DNA from: Alkalinema sp. FACHB-956
Lineage (GTDB): Bacteria > Cyanobacteriota > Cyanobacteriia > Leptolyngbyales > Leptolyngbyaceae
Length of the DNA stretch: 64,000 nt
Reading direction: 5' to 3'
NCBI RefSeq assembly: GCF_014697025.1
Contig: NZ_JACJRC010000004.1
Span: 124,001-188,000 of the forward strand
Numbering within the stretch: the first letter of the stretch is position 1; every line of letters begins with the position of its first letter. The position numbers and the translations under genes were made by a program. This document shows, piece by piece, positions 21,393 through 31,081 of the stretch. The notes under the pieces were generated by a model. It had not been told where the DNA came from, searched no databases, and saw only the letters and a list, made by a program, of their open reading frames with translations.

Positions 21393-22391
21393 ATGAAACT
21401 GCTCTTGGGTGCGATCGCGATCCTCTTGGCCCTGCTTGGAATCGAGATCTTTTTGCGAGTTCGCTTTGGATTTGGGCATCCTCTACTGTACCTAGCTGAT
21501 CCAGAAATGGGCTATCGGCTTGCGCCCAATCAAACTGTGAAGCGGTTTGGGAATACGATTGCGATTAATCAATATTCCATGCGCAGTGGCGAAATTACCC
21601 CGGAGCGATCGCCTACGACCTTCCGTATCCTGTTGCTGGGCGATTCCGTTGCCAATGGAGGTTGGTGGACGGATCAATCCCAAACCATTTCCACCCTGTT
21701 ACAGGTTCAGCTCCAGACCCAGATTCAGACCCAGGTTCAGAACCCAGCGCAGGCTAAGGGGAATCTGAGTGCTGCATTACAGCGAGCTAAGCTGTCTACG
21801 ATCGAAGTGTTAAACGCCTCTGCCAACTCGTGGTCCCCTAGGAGCGAATTCCCATATCTCAAACAGTTCGGAACCTTTGAATCCCAAAGGATTGTTCTGA
21901 TTATTAATACTGATGATTTATTTGCCACCGCTCCGACGGATCTGGTCGTAGGCCACGATCGCAATTATCCCGATCGATTACCGTTCTTAGCATTAGAAGA
22001 AGTGATCACTCGCTACGTGTTGCCCGCACCGAAGTTATCACCGCAGCTACAGGCCGTCTATGCTGAAGGGGGCGATCGGGTGGGCCGAAATTTACAGGCG
22101 ATCGACCAAATCCACCAAATGGCCCAGCAACACCAAGCTCAGTTATTAGTTATACTGACCCCATTGCTGCGGGAAATTGAAACGGGATCCCGTAATTATG
22201 AAATCGATGCCCGCCAACGGCTGGCGCAGTTCCTGCAAGACCGTACAATCTCATTCATCGACTGTTTACCCCACTTCCAAGCACAATCCAGTCCTCGATC
22301 GCTCTACCATGATCACATCCACCTCAACCCCCAGGGGAACCAACAGATCAGCGATCAGATCCAGCAATGGCTACAGCAACTCCAGATTTAG
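21393..22391 (+). CDS. Membrane-anchored SGNH/GDSL hydrolase-like protein
   Basis: A 332-residue protein with an N-terminal membrane anchor or uncleaved signal (residues 1-20, KLLLGAIAILLALLGIEIF). Block I of the SGNH fold is ILLLGDSVANGG with S85; block V is YHDHIHLNPQGN with D307 and H310. An NAS(A)NSWSP segment could give block III. A Gln/Thr-rich stretch (about 104-120) is low complexity. Such proteins remove or transfer acyl groups on sugars or lipids; the substrate is unknown. It stands alone. Confidence 0.8.
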   Translation: MKLLLGAIAILLALLGIEIFLRVRFGFGHPLLYLADPEMGYRLAPNQTVKRFGNTIAINQYSMRSGEITPERSPTTFRILLLGDSVANGGWWTDQSQTISTLLQVQLQTQIQTQVQNPAQAKGNLSAALQRAKLSTIEVLNASANSWSPRSEFPYLKQFGTFESQRIVLIINTDDLFATAPTDLVVGHDRNYPDRLPFLALEEVITRYVLPAPKLSPQLQAVYAEGGDRVGRNLQAIDQIHQMAQQHQAQLLVILTPLLREIETGSRNYEIDARQRLAQFLQDRTISFIDCLPHFQAQSSPRSLYHDHIHLNPQGNQQISDQIQQWLQQLQI

Positions 22392-22576
22392 CTAGCTTAT
22401 TAATGGGTCTGTGCTTATTTGGGTCTGCGCTTATTAATGGGGCCGTTATGTGTTCCATCCCCGTATTCGTCCAAAAAGCATCATAAGTCAGTACATAACC
22501 GTAGGCTATATCTGGTAAAGTAGTGCATCTTTAATTTCATCCCTGCAATTTCACACCTACTTTGTTTTCTCTGTTG

Positions 22577-23359
22577 ATGACAATTTATTCCGTTGCGCCA
22601 TCCCCATTGGTCGCAATGCTGACGGTCTGGGACAAAACCAGTGGAACCTGGATTAATATCATCACGGTTTTATTGGGAACACTATTGGGGGTCAGCATTA
22701 GAGGGCGGCTACCACAGATCATCCAGCAGGTGATTACGCAAGGACTGGGGCTATTTACCCTCTTCCTAGGCTTCACCCTTGCCAGCAGCATGTTAAAAGC
22801 CAAGGCTGGCCCGATCGATGGCATCATTCTCGGGCTGCTTGCCATGGTCGTAGGCGGCGTCATTGGCGAAAGCCTCAACCTAGAGGCTCAACTCACAAAT
22901 TTGGGTGATTGGTTGAAAGATCGTTGCCGAGGGACGGGACGGTTTACCGAAGGATTTGTGATTAGCAGTCTGTTATTTTGCATTGGCCCTATCACCATTG
23001 TGGGTTGCTTGAACAATGGTTTGTCAGGAAATAGCAATCTTCTGACTGTGAAAGCGGTGATGGATGGCTTTGCCTCGATCGCCTTTAGCAGTATTTATGG
23101 CATTGGGGTCGGTTTCTCGATCGTACCGATTTTGATCTACCAAGGGGGGCTCTCCTTATTTGCGGGTCTGCTGGCCCAATCGTTACCCGACCCGACGATC
23201 GATCCGCGCGTTCACTTGGTTTCTGGTGTGGGTGGATTGATGGTCGTCGGCATTGGCCTCAACTTGTTGGAGGTCGCTCGCTTGCGTGTCAGTTCCTTCC
23301 TACCCGCCTTAATCCTAGGCCCCGTCCTATTTGCCATCGCACAGATGATTACTGGTTAG
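22577..23359 (+). CDS. DUF554 membrane protein
   Basis: A 260-residue protein with about six or seven hydrophobic segments. The DUF554 (YqgA/YdfK-like) pattern is clear: GTWINIITVLLGTLLG, FTLFLGFTLA, LGLLAMVVGGVIGE, LFCIGPITIVGCLNNGL and ALILGPVLFAI. A TTG 15 bases earlier could also start, but ATG at 22577 is preferred. The function of the family is unknown; transport has been suggested. No operon partner. Confidence 0.85.
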   Translation: MTIYSVAPSPLVAMLTVWDKTSGTWINIITVLLGTLLGVSIRGRLPQIIQQVITQGLGLFTLFLGFTLASSMLKAKAGPIDGIILGLLAMVVGGVIGESLNLEAQLTNLGDWLKDRCRGTGRFTEGFVISSLLFCIGPITIVGCLNNGLSGNSNLLTVKAVMDGFASIAFSSIYGIGVGFSIVPILIYQGGLSLFAGLLAQSLPDPTIDPRVHLVSGVGGLMVVGIGLNLLEVARLRVSSFLPALILGPVLFAIAQMITG

Positions 23360-23860
23360 ACCATGGTGTGGTCAGTCCTAGGGTTAGCAAGAGAGTTACA
23401 GAAATGAACTGGCCGGGATTGGCTGGGGCGAGAATCGGAGAAATCTCCAAAAGGCGTCTCAGCTCTCTGCTATCCCATAACCATGGCAAGACTGCCAACG
23501 TAGACGATCGAGCCAGACAGATCGTAGAGGATGGCAGCTAGGTAATTGCGATCGGTATGTTGACTCGACAGGGCGAGAGGCGACAACATTCACCATGAGT
23601 AACGGGCCATGAATGGGCTAGTTACAGGTCGGTTATAGGTCAGTTATAGGTCAATTACAGGTCAGCTAGTCGGTCAGCTAGTCGGTCAGCTAGTCAGCCA
23701 AAATGAGTAAAACAACTCAATGGGATAACGAAATCGATCATCACTTAGGCGAATTTTTCTAAACATTTCAAAAATATTTCAGAAATTAGTTCGTCAATTT
23801 GCAAATATCAGGGTATACATAAATAAAGTCACAACGTTTATTTACTGTAGGGACAATCTA
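23360..23860. other. 501-base intergenic region with degenerate tandem repeats
   Basis: At 23621-23699 there are seven 11-12 base units: GTTACAGGTCG, GTTATAGGTCA twice, ATTACAGGTCA, then GCTAGTCGGTCA twice and a partial. The rest is AT-rich before the basic-protein gene (23740-23850) and must hold its promoter. No gene seen. Confidence 0.7.
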
Positions 23861-24436
23861 ATGGCTGCACCAAAACGGAGATCGCCGACATCTACACTCG
23901 TTTCGAAGAACGCGATCGAACAAGCATCCTCTCTGCTGGAAGGCTTAGAAGAGAAACCCAAAGAGATCTGGTCTTTGCGGGAAGCGATCGACGCTCTGAA
24001 GGATCAGATCACCCTAGCCCTCGATCGTGGCTACACCTACGTTGAAATCTCTAAAATGCTTTCCGAGAGAGGCGTTGAGATTAGTGCTTCGACCTTGAAG
24101 TATTACCTCTCCTCTGTGAAGCGCAATACCGATGGAGGCAAAACGCGCCGTCGTCGTCGCACCCTGGGTAAGCTGACGGGTAAAACCCTAGAGCTGGCTA
24201 CCGCTGCTGTGAATGGCGCAGTGGAACAGGCTGAAGTTACGAAAAAGCGTGGCGGACGCAAACCCAAAGCTGAAGTCGTGGAAGCAGCTCCTGCCCCCAC
24301 ACCCGCTAAGCGGGGTCGTAAGGCTGGTTCTACAGCTGCTAAAGCTGCCCCTGCTGCCAAAACTCGTACCGCGACCAAGGCCACCAAAGCCACCAAAGCA
24401 CCGAGTACACGGGGACGTCGCAAATCGGCAGGCTAA
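23861..24436 (+). CDS. Basic DNA-binding protein with histone-H1-like tail
   Basis: A 191-residue protein. Residues about 35-90 form a small helical domain (LREAIDALKDQITLAL, then YTYVEISKMLSERGVEIS and STLKYYL) of the kind seen in helix-turn-helix proteins and some plasmid mobilisation proteins. The rest is a Lys/Arg/Ala/Pro tail with RRRRR at about 96 and KRGGRKPK- and KRGRKAG-like AT-hook elements, like eukaryotic H1. It is likely a nucleoid-associated or regulatory protein binding DNA through the tail; target unknown. It is followed by a terminator. Confidence 0.75.
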   Translation: MAAPKRRSPTSTLVSKNAIEQASSLLEGLEEKPKEIWSLREAIDALKDQITLALDRGYTYVEISKMLSERGVEISASTLKYYLSSVKRNTDGGKTRRRRRTLGKLTGKTLELATAAVNGAVEQAEVTKKRGGRKPKAEVVEAAPAPTPAKRGRKAGSTAAKAAPAAKTRTATKATKATKAPSTRGRRKSAG

Positions 24437-24462
24437 GCCTATTTTTGATTTTCATTGCAGCA

Positions 24463-24503
24463 GGACGGTAGCATTTTCCATTGCCTATCGTCCGCTTTTT
24501 TTT
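24463..24503 (+). terminator. Terminator after the basic-protein gene
   Basis: Arms GGACGGTAG (24463-24471) and CTATCGTCC (24485-24493) pair with one G-T; eight T residues follow at 24496-24503. Confidence 0.8.
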
Positions 24504-24620
24504 GGCAATAGGAGGAACCGAGATTGTAGGATGATGGGATTCAGTGGGCGATGGTCATACTTGCGATCGAATCGACCCGTTGTCTAACCGTTGTCCAATC
24601 CCCTTCCCATTGCTCCACCG

Positions 24621-25931
24621 ATGACGCTATCCTCCCTTGACGCATTTTGGATGCCCTTTACCGCCAATCGCCAGTTCAAAGCCAATCCAAGGCTGCTGGC
24701 CTCGGCCCAGGGCATGTATTACCAATCGGTGGATGGTCGGCAGATTTTAGATGGCACTGCGGGCCTCTGGTGTGTTAATGCAGGCCATTGCCGAGAACCC
24801 ATCACCCAAGCGATTCAGAAACAGGCGGCCACCCTCGATTACGCGCCGACGTTTCAAATGGGTCACCCGATCGCCTTTGAATTGGCCGATCGTTTGTCGA
24901 AACTCTTACCGGGGGATCTCAACGCAGTCTTTTTTACAAACTCCGGCGCAGAATCCGTTGATACCGCCTTAAAAATCGCGATCGCCTACCACCGTGCTCG
25001 GGGAGATGCCAGCCGCACCCGCTTGATTGGTCGGGAACGGGGCTACCATGGCGTGGGCTTTGGGGGCATGTCTGTGGGGGGGATTGGCTCCAATCGTAAA
25101 GTGTTTGCTAGCAATCTCATTCCGGGTGTTGATCATTTACCCCACACGCACAATCTAGCGCAGAATGCATTTACCCCAGGGCAACCGGAATGGGGTGATC
25201 ATTTGGCCGATGAGTTAGAACGGCTCGTTGCTCTGCACGATTCCTCCACAATTGCAGCCGTCATTGTCGAACCTGTTGCCGGATCAACGGGTGTTCTGAT
25301 TCCACCTAAGGGATATCTGGAGCGGTTGCGAGCCCTGTGCGATCGCCATGGCATTCTTTTAATTTTTGATGAAGTGATTACCGGCTTTGGACGATTGGGC
25401 ACAGCGTTTGCAGCGGACTATTTTGGCGTGATGCCCGATTTGATCACTGCTGCGAAAGGTCTGACCAACGGGACGATTCCCATGGGGGCTGTCTTCGCTC
25501 GACAATATATATATGATGCCTTTATGCAGGGGCCAGAAACCGCGATCGAACTGTTCCATGGCTATACCTATTCTGGCCATCCCCTAGCCTGTGCTGCCGC
25601 CCAAGCGACCTTAGAGATTTACGAACAGGAAGGATTGTTCGATCGGGCGCGGGAACTGGCTCCCTACTGGCAGGAAGCGGTGCATTCCCTCAAGGGCATT
25701 CCTGGCATTATCGACATTCGCAATCTGGGCTTAATGGCAGGCATTGAATTAGAACCTTACCCCAATCAACCGGGACAGCGCGCCTACCAAGCCTTGGTGA
25801 ACTGTTTTGAGACCGGATTATTGATTCGTGTCACTGGCGACATTATTGCCCTATCGCCGCCTCTGATTGTGGAGAAATCCCAGATCGATCAAATGGTCGA
25901 TCATCTGCGCAACATCTTAAAAACGCTGTAG
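24621..25931 (+). CDS. Class III omega-aminotransferase
   Basis: A 436-residue PLP enzyme resembling beta-alanine/omega-amino acid:pyruvate aminotransferase. Signs: [12 protein letters not shown] start, [51 protein letters not shown] with the PLP Asp, and the PLP lysine K279 in [15 protein letters not shown] at 24591 would add 10 residues; ATG at 24621 matches the family start. The glycosyltransferase follows 10 bases after its stop, so the two are likely co-transcribed, though no shared pathway is obvious. Confidence 0.88.
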   Translation: MTLSSLDAFWMPFTANRQFKANPRLLASAQGMYYQSVDGRQILDGTAGLWCVNAGHCREPITQAIQKQAATLDYAPTFQMGHPIAFELADRLSKLLPGDLNAVFFTNSGAESVDTALKIAIAYHRARGDASRTRLIGRERGYHGVGFGGMSVGGIGSNRKVFASNLIPGVDHLPHTHNLAQNAFTPGQPEWGDHLADELERLVALHDSSTIAAVIVEPVAGSTGVLIPPKGYLERLRALCDRHGILLIFDEVITGFGRLGTAFAADYFGVMPDLITAAKGLTNGTIPMGAVFARQYIYDAFMQGPETAIELFHGYTYSGHPLACAAAQATLEIYEQEGLFDRARELAPYWQEAVHSLKGIPGIIDIRNLGLMAGIELEPYPNQPGQRAYQALVNCFETGLLIRVTGDIIALSPPLIVEKSQIDQMVDHLRNILKTL

Positions 25932-25941
25932 CGAGGGCAGT

Positions 25942-26940
25942 ATGAATCCCGTCTATTCCCTGGTGATTCCAATTTACAACGAGGAAGAAACCCTGCCGGA
26001 ACTCTACAGCCGCTTACGATCGCTGATCGATCGATTGGATGGGCCAACGGAGTTGATTCTGGTCAATGATGGGAGTCGCGATCGTAGTTTGGCGATTCTG
26101 CGGCAATTGCATCATCAGGACGATCGGGTCTGTTACATTAACCTGGCCCGGAATTTTGGCCACCAAATTGCGGTGACTGCGGGCCTCAATTTTGTACGCG
26201 GCAAAGTGGCTGTGATTCTGGATGCCGATCTGCAAGATCCCCCGGAGTTGATTCCTGAAATGCTCGATCGCTGGCGGGAGGGCTATCAAGTCGTCTATGC
26301 CCAACGGCTGAAACGCCATCGCGAAGGCTGGTTTAAACGGACAACGGCCTATGTGTTCTATCGCCTGCTGAAACAGCTGGCCGATGTGGATATTCCCACG
26401 GATACCGGCGATTTTTGTCTGCTCGATCGCAGCGTGGTCGATATCCTCAACGCCATGCCGGAACGTAACCGTTATCTGCGAGGATTACGATCGTGGGTGG
26501 GGTTTCAGCAAACAGCGGTCACCTTTGAGCGCGATCCTCGGTTTGCGGGCGAGGTGAAATATACCTTTCGGAAGTCTTTGGCCCTAGCCATTAACGGGCT
26601 GGTTTCCTTTTCCCAGGTTCCCCTGCGCCTTTCGACCTATATGGGATTACTGGCCGCATTTGTGGCGCTATGCATGGCGGTGTTGGTGCTGTATTGGCGG
26701 ATCTTTGTCCCGCACTCTCCCCTAACGGGTTTTACCTTGATTCTGGTGGCAATTTTCTTTTTAGGTGCAGTGCAACTGGTCAGCATTGGCATTCTGGGCG
26801 AATACATTGGGCGCATTTATGAACAGGTGCAGGGCCGTCCGCTGTATACCGTATCTGAAATCGCGGGTTTTACAGCCCTAGACTCGCCCTTGGCAGGGAA
26901 CGCCCGATCTAGATCGAACGAATCTCAAGAGGCCAGATAG
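25942..26940 (+). CDS. Family 2 glycosyltransferase with two membrane helices (DPM1/GtrB-like)
   Basis: A 332-residue protein: N-terminal GT-A catalytic domain ([24 protein letters not shown], metal-binding DADLQD with D94 and D96) and two C-terminal membrane helices (about 231-255 and 262-288). This is the layout of polyprenyl-phosphate glucosyl/mannosyl transferases that load a lipid carrier with a sugar at the inner membrane. Donor and acceptor unknown. It lies 10 bases downstream of the aminotransferase. Confidence 0.9.
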   Translation: MNPVYSLVIPIYNEEETLPELYSRLRSLIDRLDGPTELILVNDGSRDRSLAILRQLHHQDDRVCYINLARNFGHQIAVTAGLNFVRGKVAVILDADLQDPPELIPEMLDRWREGYQVVYAQRLKRHREGWFKRTTAYVFYRLLKQLADVDIPTDTGDFCLLDRSVVDILNAMPERNRYLRGLRSWVGFQQTAVTFERDPRFAGEVKYTFRKSLALAINGLVSFSQVPLRLSTYMGLLAAFVALCMAVLVLYWRIFVPHSPLTGFTLILVAIFFLGAVQLVSIGILGEYIGRIYEQVQGRPLYTVSEIAGFTALDSPLAGNARSRSNESQEAR

Positions 26941-27086
26941 AAAAACAAGATGCATTGGGATATCCCTAAAAATGGGTCTACTCCCGAATACATCTCGTGT
27001 TAGCTCGAAGGACATCTTCAATTTTTCGCTGGCTGAATGCTGGTATCAGCACAAATTTTGATCCCCCGGATTCAGGCGGTGATGCT

Positions 27087-30000
27087 TCACCCCGCAGCAT
27101 TCCCTGCGACCGAATTGCTGGAACTGCTAACCGCCTGTAATAGCGCCTCATCTTGCTGTTGCCACTGGGCAAAAATCGTTTCCCGTTCGTCCGTTGGAGG
27201 TACATAGCGATACACGCGCAGGCCACCCCGTCGCCCATCGGGAGCCCGATCGCGGGAAATGCAGACCAGTTTGACATCTAATTTATTCAGCAAGGCTTGA
27301 ATCATGGTGATCGGAGCCATGCGATCGGTAATCTTCAGTCCGAATAACAGCTTGATATCTTGGCGATGGGCCAGGATCGTCGCGTGCATTTCCTGCACAT
27401 CTAGGTCTGTTGATCTAGTTTTTCGTTCTGGATCGAGCAAGTTGACAACCCCTAGCGCTTTGAGGATTTCGACCTGTGCCGTCAACAGCTTTACATCCTG
27501 TAACGCCACATTGCCATTGCCGCGACTGAGATGATCTTCCCAGGCTTGTAAATCCCGCAACCGCACAAATAACGGATCGTGGATGAGATAGTAGTGCAGC
27601 CGTAACTGACTGTGCCACCCCTGCTCATCCTTGAGTGTTAACTCCGGTGTGATCGAAACGGGATAGCGGTTTTTCAGTTCATGTTTACGCTGACTATGAC
27701 GTTGTTGCGTCGTGCGCGATCGGGTTTCTCGCATGGCCTGATATTCCTGACGGCTCAGTTCCGGTGACTCGGAAATGGCCTCAGCATCTGCCTGCTGGTT
27801 GTAATTACGAATCTCGGTGATTTGCTGGGCGATTCGATCGATCTGACCTAGGTCATGATTGACGGGCAAAAATTCAAATCCCGGCACTTGCCGTTGACCG
27901 CTGACTAATTCGTAATAGGCGACGGAAGAAGCCGTTGCGCCAAGAATTTTGTCTGCGTTATCGGTCACAACCACCAACTGATGACCTTCGCGACTCAGCC
28001 CGTTTTGCAATTCCCCTCGAAAATTCCACAGGGAGAAATTGACCCGTGCTGCCATTTTCGACCAAGTACGCAGGGCGATCGGATCGGTTTGGCGATCGAG
28101 ATCAAAATCCACTTCCTTCAACAACATCACGTTATACTTCACGGCCTTGGTTGTGGATTGGGCAATGTCGCGATAGAAACAACTGCCGTTGCCAATTTTG
28201 CCGAGGCCGTATTTTGCCGACCAGACGTAACGAGGGACCTGATCGCGTACCCGTGCTAAGGATTGCCGTGACTCCGCATCGGACATCACCCCTTGGAAAA
28301 TGCCAAAGACGGCTTGGAAATGGTTTTGTAGATCGATCGAAACGCCAGTTCCGATCGTCGGCGTTGCCAAGACGATGTCGTACTGGGCAATCTTGGCATT
28401 GATATCATTGGCGATGGCGTAGGCGGGGTGATCGGCGCTGGAAACCGTTTCACTATCAATCCGTAAAATCCGTTTTTCGGGAAAACGTTGGTGTAGGTAG
28501 GTTTCTAAATTGCGGGAACTCCAACGACTCTTTGCCTTTTGGGAATCCAAGCAAACAAAGACTGGGCCAAGTTCGATCGCCTGTTCCATCTTGGCAATTA
28601 ACGGTGCAGGATTTTTTGTGTCATATATATAGGTGTGCTGGATTTTTGTTGGTTGCCAATTGTTGACGACGAGCCAAGGGGTGATCGGCGTTTCCGCCAA
28701 ACTCAAAAGATAATCGACGCTAATGTCAGAGAGATCGGCATCCTGTGCCACAATCAACCCACCGCTAGACAGGACAACCTGCACCAATTCCTTCAGCGTT
28801 GCCAGAATTTTGACCCGCTGGCTGTAGCAAGTTGTACTGTTCAGCGCATGCCACAGCACTTGCTCGACTTCATCCAGAATGACGATCGCCCCTTCCCAGG
28901 CTTGTGGATCGAAATGCGCTTGGGAGAGGGGATGGAGCGAGTCAATGCAAAGGCCATAGCCGCGAAATTCAGTATTGTTCGCACTGCCATTGGTCAAGTT
29001 AGTAATCCAGTCAATGCCAAGACTATGGCAAATCGATCGCCCCAGTTGAATGCGGTGGGTAATCACGAGCACTTTACGATCGTCGGAGATCGCGCCCTGC
29101 ACCAACCGCTGAAGTGAAGTCGTCTTGCCCGTTCCCTTGGGGCTTTTTAAGCAAACTAAACCCGTCGTTGGGTAATCAATTTCTCCTAAATAGGCTTGGC
29201 TTAACTGAACGGTGGGCGGATGCGTCAAAGCCCATAGCCGTCCAGCTTGCCAGTAATCTAACGTTTCCGCGTTGCGATACAGCGCTGCAAATTCCTCAAC
29301 ACCCCACTCCGCCACGAAATCATCGACCCCTTTTTGCGGCCCCGGCAAGGTAATGACCTTTACGGTACCACTAGCCCGATTTAGCAAGGTTCCTAATTTG
29401 GAAATGGCGATCGCGATCGCTTGCACAACCTTGGGACGGGTTTCAAAGTCAAAACAAATGTAGAAATCCCGACCCGATTTACCAGCATCATCCTGTGAGG
29501 GTGATTGGGTAAAAAACTCCAGTTCAGGAATTAACTGGTTGCCTTCCCGTCGGTATCCCCCAAAAATTCCCGGTAAGGCGATCGCGGCATAGCCCGCCGT
29601 CAGCAAGCAACCGGCCTTTTTTTCGCCTTCGGTTAACACCACGGGAACATTATTTTTCCAAACCCAATGCCAAAATCCGAGCTTCAGATCAGCTTTCGCA
29701 ATGGCAATGCTCGATCGATCCGCAACCCTTTGCCAAACCTTAAACGGAACTTCCAATAACGTTAAACGACTGGAACCTTTGCCCAAACTGGGACTGAGGT
29801 ATTTAGCCGGTTGTCCCTTTTCTCGATCGATCACTGGCGTATCGGCATCGGGTTTAAAGCGTCCCCACTGCATTTTTTGCCAGCCGTTCAGCGGATCAAC
29901 GCCACTGACCCACCAGCCGCGTAGGTTAACCCGTGACTGTTGCCCAAACCGTTTTATCCCCCAGTTCAAACGTTCTGCGATGGGGTAACTCACTTCGTGG

Positions 30001-30263
30001 GAATAGCGATCGACGGCTGTGTCCGTCAGTGTTTCCACGTTTAATCGCACGATCGCCGGATCGACAGCGCTAGCAATCCACTCCTGTTCGTGGTCGGATG
30101 CAACGGCGCTGCCTAGGCGAGAAATCGCAGAATCCCAAGCTAAATCTCTAGAATTTGAATGCAGAAAACCGCGCGACTCTAGCCGAGAGCCGCAACTCCT
30201 GATACAATTCTTTTGCATAAGGACAGATATCCCAACGCAAATTGGGATGACAAGGTTGAACAA
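27087..30263 (-). CDS. CyRepA-type replication protein (DUF3854 primase-like plus helicase)
   Basis: Up to 1058 residues; the true start may be downstream of 30263 because conserved sequence begins only near residue 58 (DHEQEWIASAVDP). Residues about 205-320 form a TOPRIM/DUF3854 domain (PVVLTEGEKKAGCL, ICFDFET, KGVDDFVAEWG). A helicase/ATPase core follows: SPKGTGKTT (374-382), VLVITHRIQLGRS, VILDEVEQV (461-469), later TPTIGTGVSI and SRQSLARVRD. This layout is that of CyRepA, the replication protein of many cyanobacterial plasmids. Here its neighbours are chromosomal. A set of repeats and a second initiator-like gene lie upstream. Chromosomal integration of a plasmid is the simplest reading. 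Confidence 0.85.
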   Translation of the reverse strand: MFNLVIPICVGISVLMQKNCIRSCGSRLESRGFLHSNSRDLAWDSAISRLGSAVASDHEQEWIASAVDPAIVRLNVETLTDTAVDRYSHEVSYPIAERLNWGIKRFGQQSRVNLRGWWVSGVDPLNGWQKMQWGRFKPDADTPVIDREKGQPAKYLSPSLGKGSSRLTLLEVPFKVWQRVADRSSIAIAKADLKLGFWHWVWKNNVPVVLTEGEKKAGCLLTAGYAAIALPGIFGGYRREGNQLIPELEFFTQSPSQDDAGKSGRDFYICFDFETRPKVVQAIAIAISKLGTLLNRASGTVKVITLPGPQKGVDDFVAEWGVEEFAALYRNAETLDYWQAGRLWALTHPPTVQLSQAYLGEIDYPTTGLVCLKSPKGTGKTTSLQRLVQGAISDDRKVLVITHRIQLGRSICHSLGIDWITNLTNGSANNTEFRGYGLCIDSLHPLSQAHFDPQAWEGAIVILDEVEQVLWHALNSTTCYSQRVKILATLKELVQVVLSSGGLIVAQDADLSDISVDYLLSLAETPITPWLVVNNWQPTKIQHTYIYDTKNPAPLIAKMEQAIELGPVFVCLDSQKAKSRWSSRNLETYLHQRFPEKRILRIDSETVSSADHPAYAIANDINAKIAQYDIVLATPTIGTGVSIDLQNHFQAVFGIFQGVMSDAESRQSLARVRDQVPRYVWSAKYGLGKIGNGSCFYRDIAQSTTKAVKYNVMLLKEVDFDLDRQTDPIALRTWSKMAARVNFSLWNFRGELQNGLSREGHQLVVVTDNADKILGATASSVAYYELVSGQRQVPGFEFLPVNHDLGQIDRIAQQITEIRNYNQQADAEAISESPELSRQEYQAMRETRSRTTQQRHSQRKHELKNRYPVSITPELTLKDEQGWHSQLRLHYYLIHDPLFVRLRDLQAWEDHLSRGNGNVALQDVKLLTAQVEILKALGVVNLLDPERKTRSTDLDVQEMHATILAHRQDIKLLFGLKITDRMAPITMIQALLNKLDVKLVCISRDRAPDGRRGGLRVYRYVPPTDERETIFAQWQQQDEALLQAVSSSSNSVAGNAAG

Positions 30264-30516
30264 GTACCCCTTGGGCTAACTGTGGTAGGGAAGCGCGAGG
30301 GGTTTTGCTTTGGGAATTATTTGGGTGGTAGACCAGACAATTCCGGCAAGCGGGGAGGACAAGGTTAGTTTCAGAACAAGCTACAGAACAAGGTTCAAAT
30401 GATTGAACAGGTTGTTGATTGACAAGTGGTTGATTGACAGGCTGTTGATTGACAAGTGGTTGACTTGTCGGTGATTTGACTGAGCTTGGTAAGAACTCAG
30501 CTTGGGTAGGTGGTAG
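30148..30516 (-). other. Open Cys-rich frame without a normal start, upstream of CyRepA
   Basis: The frame is open for 122 codons from 30516 to a TAG at 30148-30150 but has no ATG, GTG or early TTG. It encodes a repeated QPLVNQQPVN-like segment (from the 15-base repeats), then Cys pairs (PACRNC; QPCHPNLRWDICPYAKEL) that look like a zinc-binding region, and ends near the CyRepA start. It could be a pseudogene, or the true N-terminal part of CyRepA joined by a frameshift. I cannot decide from sequence alone. Confidence 0.3.
30398..30465. repeat. 15-base tandem repeats near CyRepA
   Basis: Four or five units of GTTGATTGACAAGTG-like sequence (some with AGGCT in place of AGTGG), ending in a diverged GTTGACTTGTCGGTG. 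They lie 140-200 bases ahead of the CyRepA start and may be protein-binding iterons. Confidence 0.8.
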
Positions 30517-30590
30517 CTACCCATCACGGGCAATACCGTAACACTGAAAATTTGGGATCTCAAGGGGTGATCGCAGCGGCAAGAGGGCTT

Positions 30591-30897
30591 GATCCGCAGG
30601 AGTTACAGTTAAGTGATCCGTAAAAGTTACAGGTAAATTGTGGACGGGAATGTTACAGGAAAGCCTGGATCACCCCAACCCTGATCGGTGAAAGTTGAAC
30701 GAGAAAGTTACAGATCGCTGAATGATCCCAATGCAGATCAGTGGATCAGATCAGCCGATCTAGACGGGGGCGTTATGGGTGATAATTGGACGCGATCGTT
30801 ACAGGTTTTCCCATTGCACCCGCTACAAAAACCGGATCCAAGTATCCGCTAAAGTCACAGATTTTTTTGATCAAAATATACGCAGGAGTTACGATCG
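30591..30897 (+). repeat. Iteron-like GTTACAG array (candidate replication origin)
   Basis: The heptamer GTTACAG occurs five times in the same direction (30602, 30626, 30652, 30707, 30798), with GTCACAG at 30854 and GTTACGA at 30888. The first units share a longer pattern, GATCCG-TA-RAAGTTACAG. About 0.02 copies would be expected by chance in this length. The array lies between divergent genes for two initiator-like proteins, as at iteron plasmid origins. No clear DnaA box was found. Confidence 0.65.
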
Positions 30898-30921
30898 TTT
30901 TCCTAGATGCAGTGTATTCTG

Positions 30922-30959
30922 ACTACACGGAGTCACCACACCCCTAGATATGGTGTAGT
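30922..30959. promoter_or_regulatory. Inverted repeat upstream of the second initiator gene
   Basis: ACTACAC (30922-30928) and GTGTAGT (30953-30959) are exact complements 24 bases apart. A CACCACACC / TGGTGTAGTGG pairing is nested in the same stretch. It is a candidate operator for autoregulation by the initiator. Confidence 0.4.
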
Positions 30960-31081
30960 GGTAAATCCGGATCCGGTTGTTCCTGCATTCCGGCTACAAC
31001 CCCAAAATCCCCGCGATCGCTTGCCCCGTAATCTTTTGCTCGTTAGATCCTTCGCTAGATCATTTGCCAGATCATTCACCC

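Noticed and set aside
30398-30465. Short tandem repeats as a CRISPR array
   Set aside because: Units are contiguous with no unique spacers, and no cas genes are near.
30381-30563. A 60-residue frame on the minus strand
   Set aside because: It consists mostly of 15-base repeat units and has no independent support.
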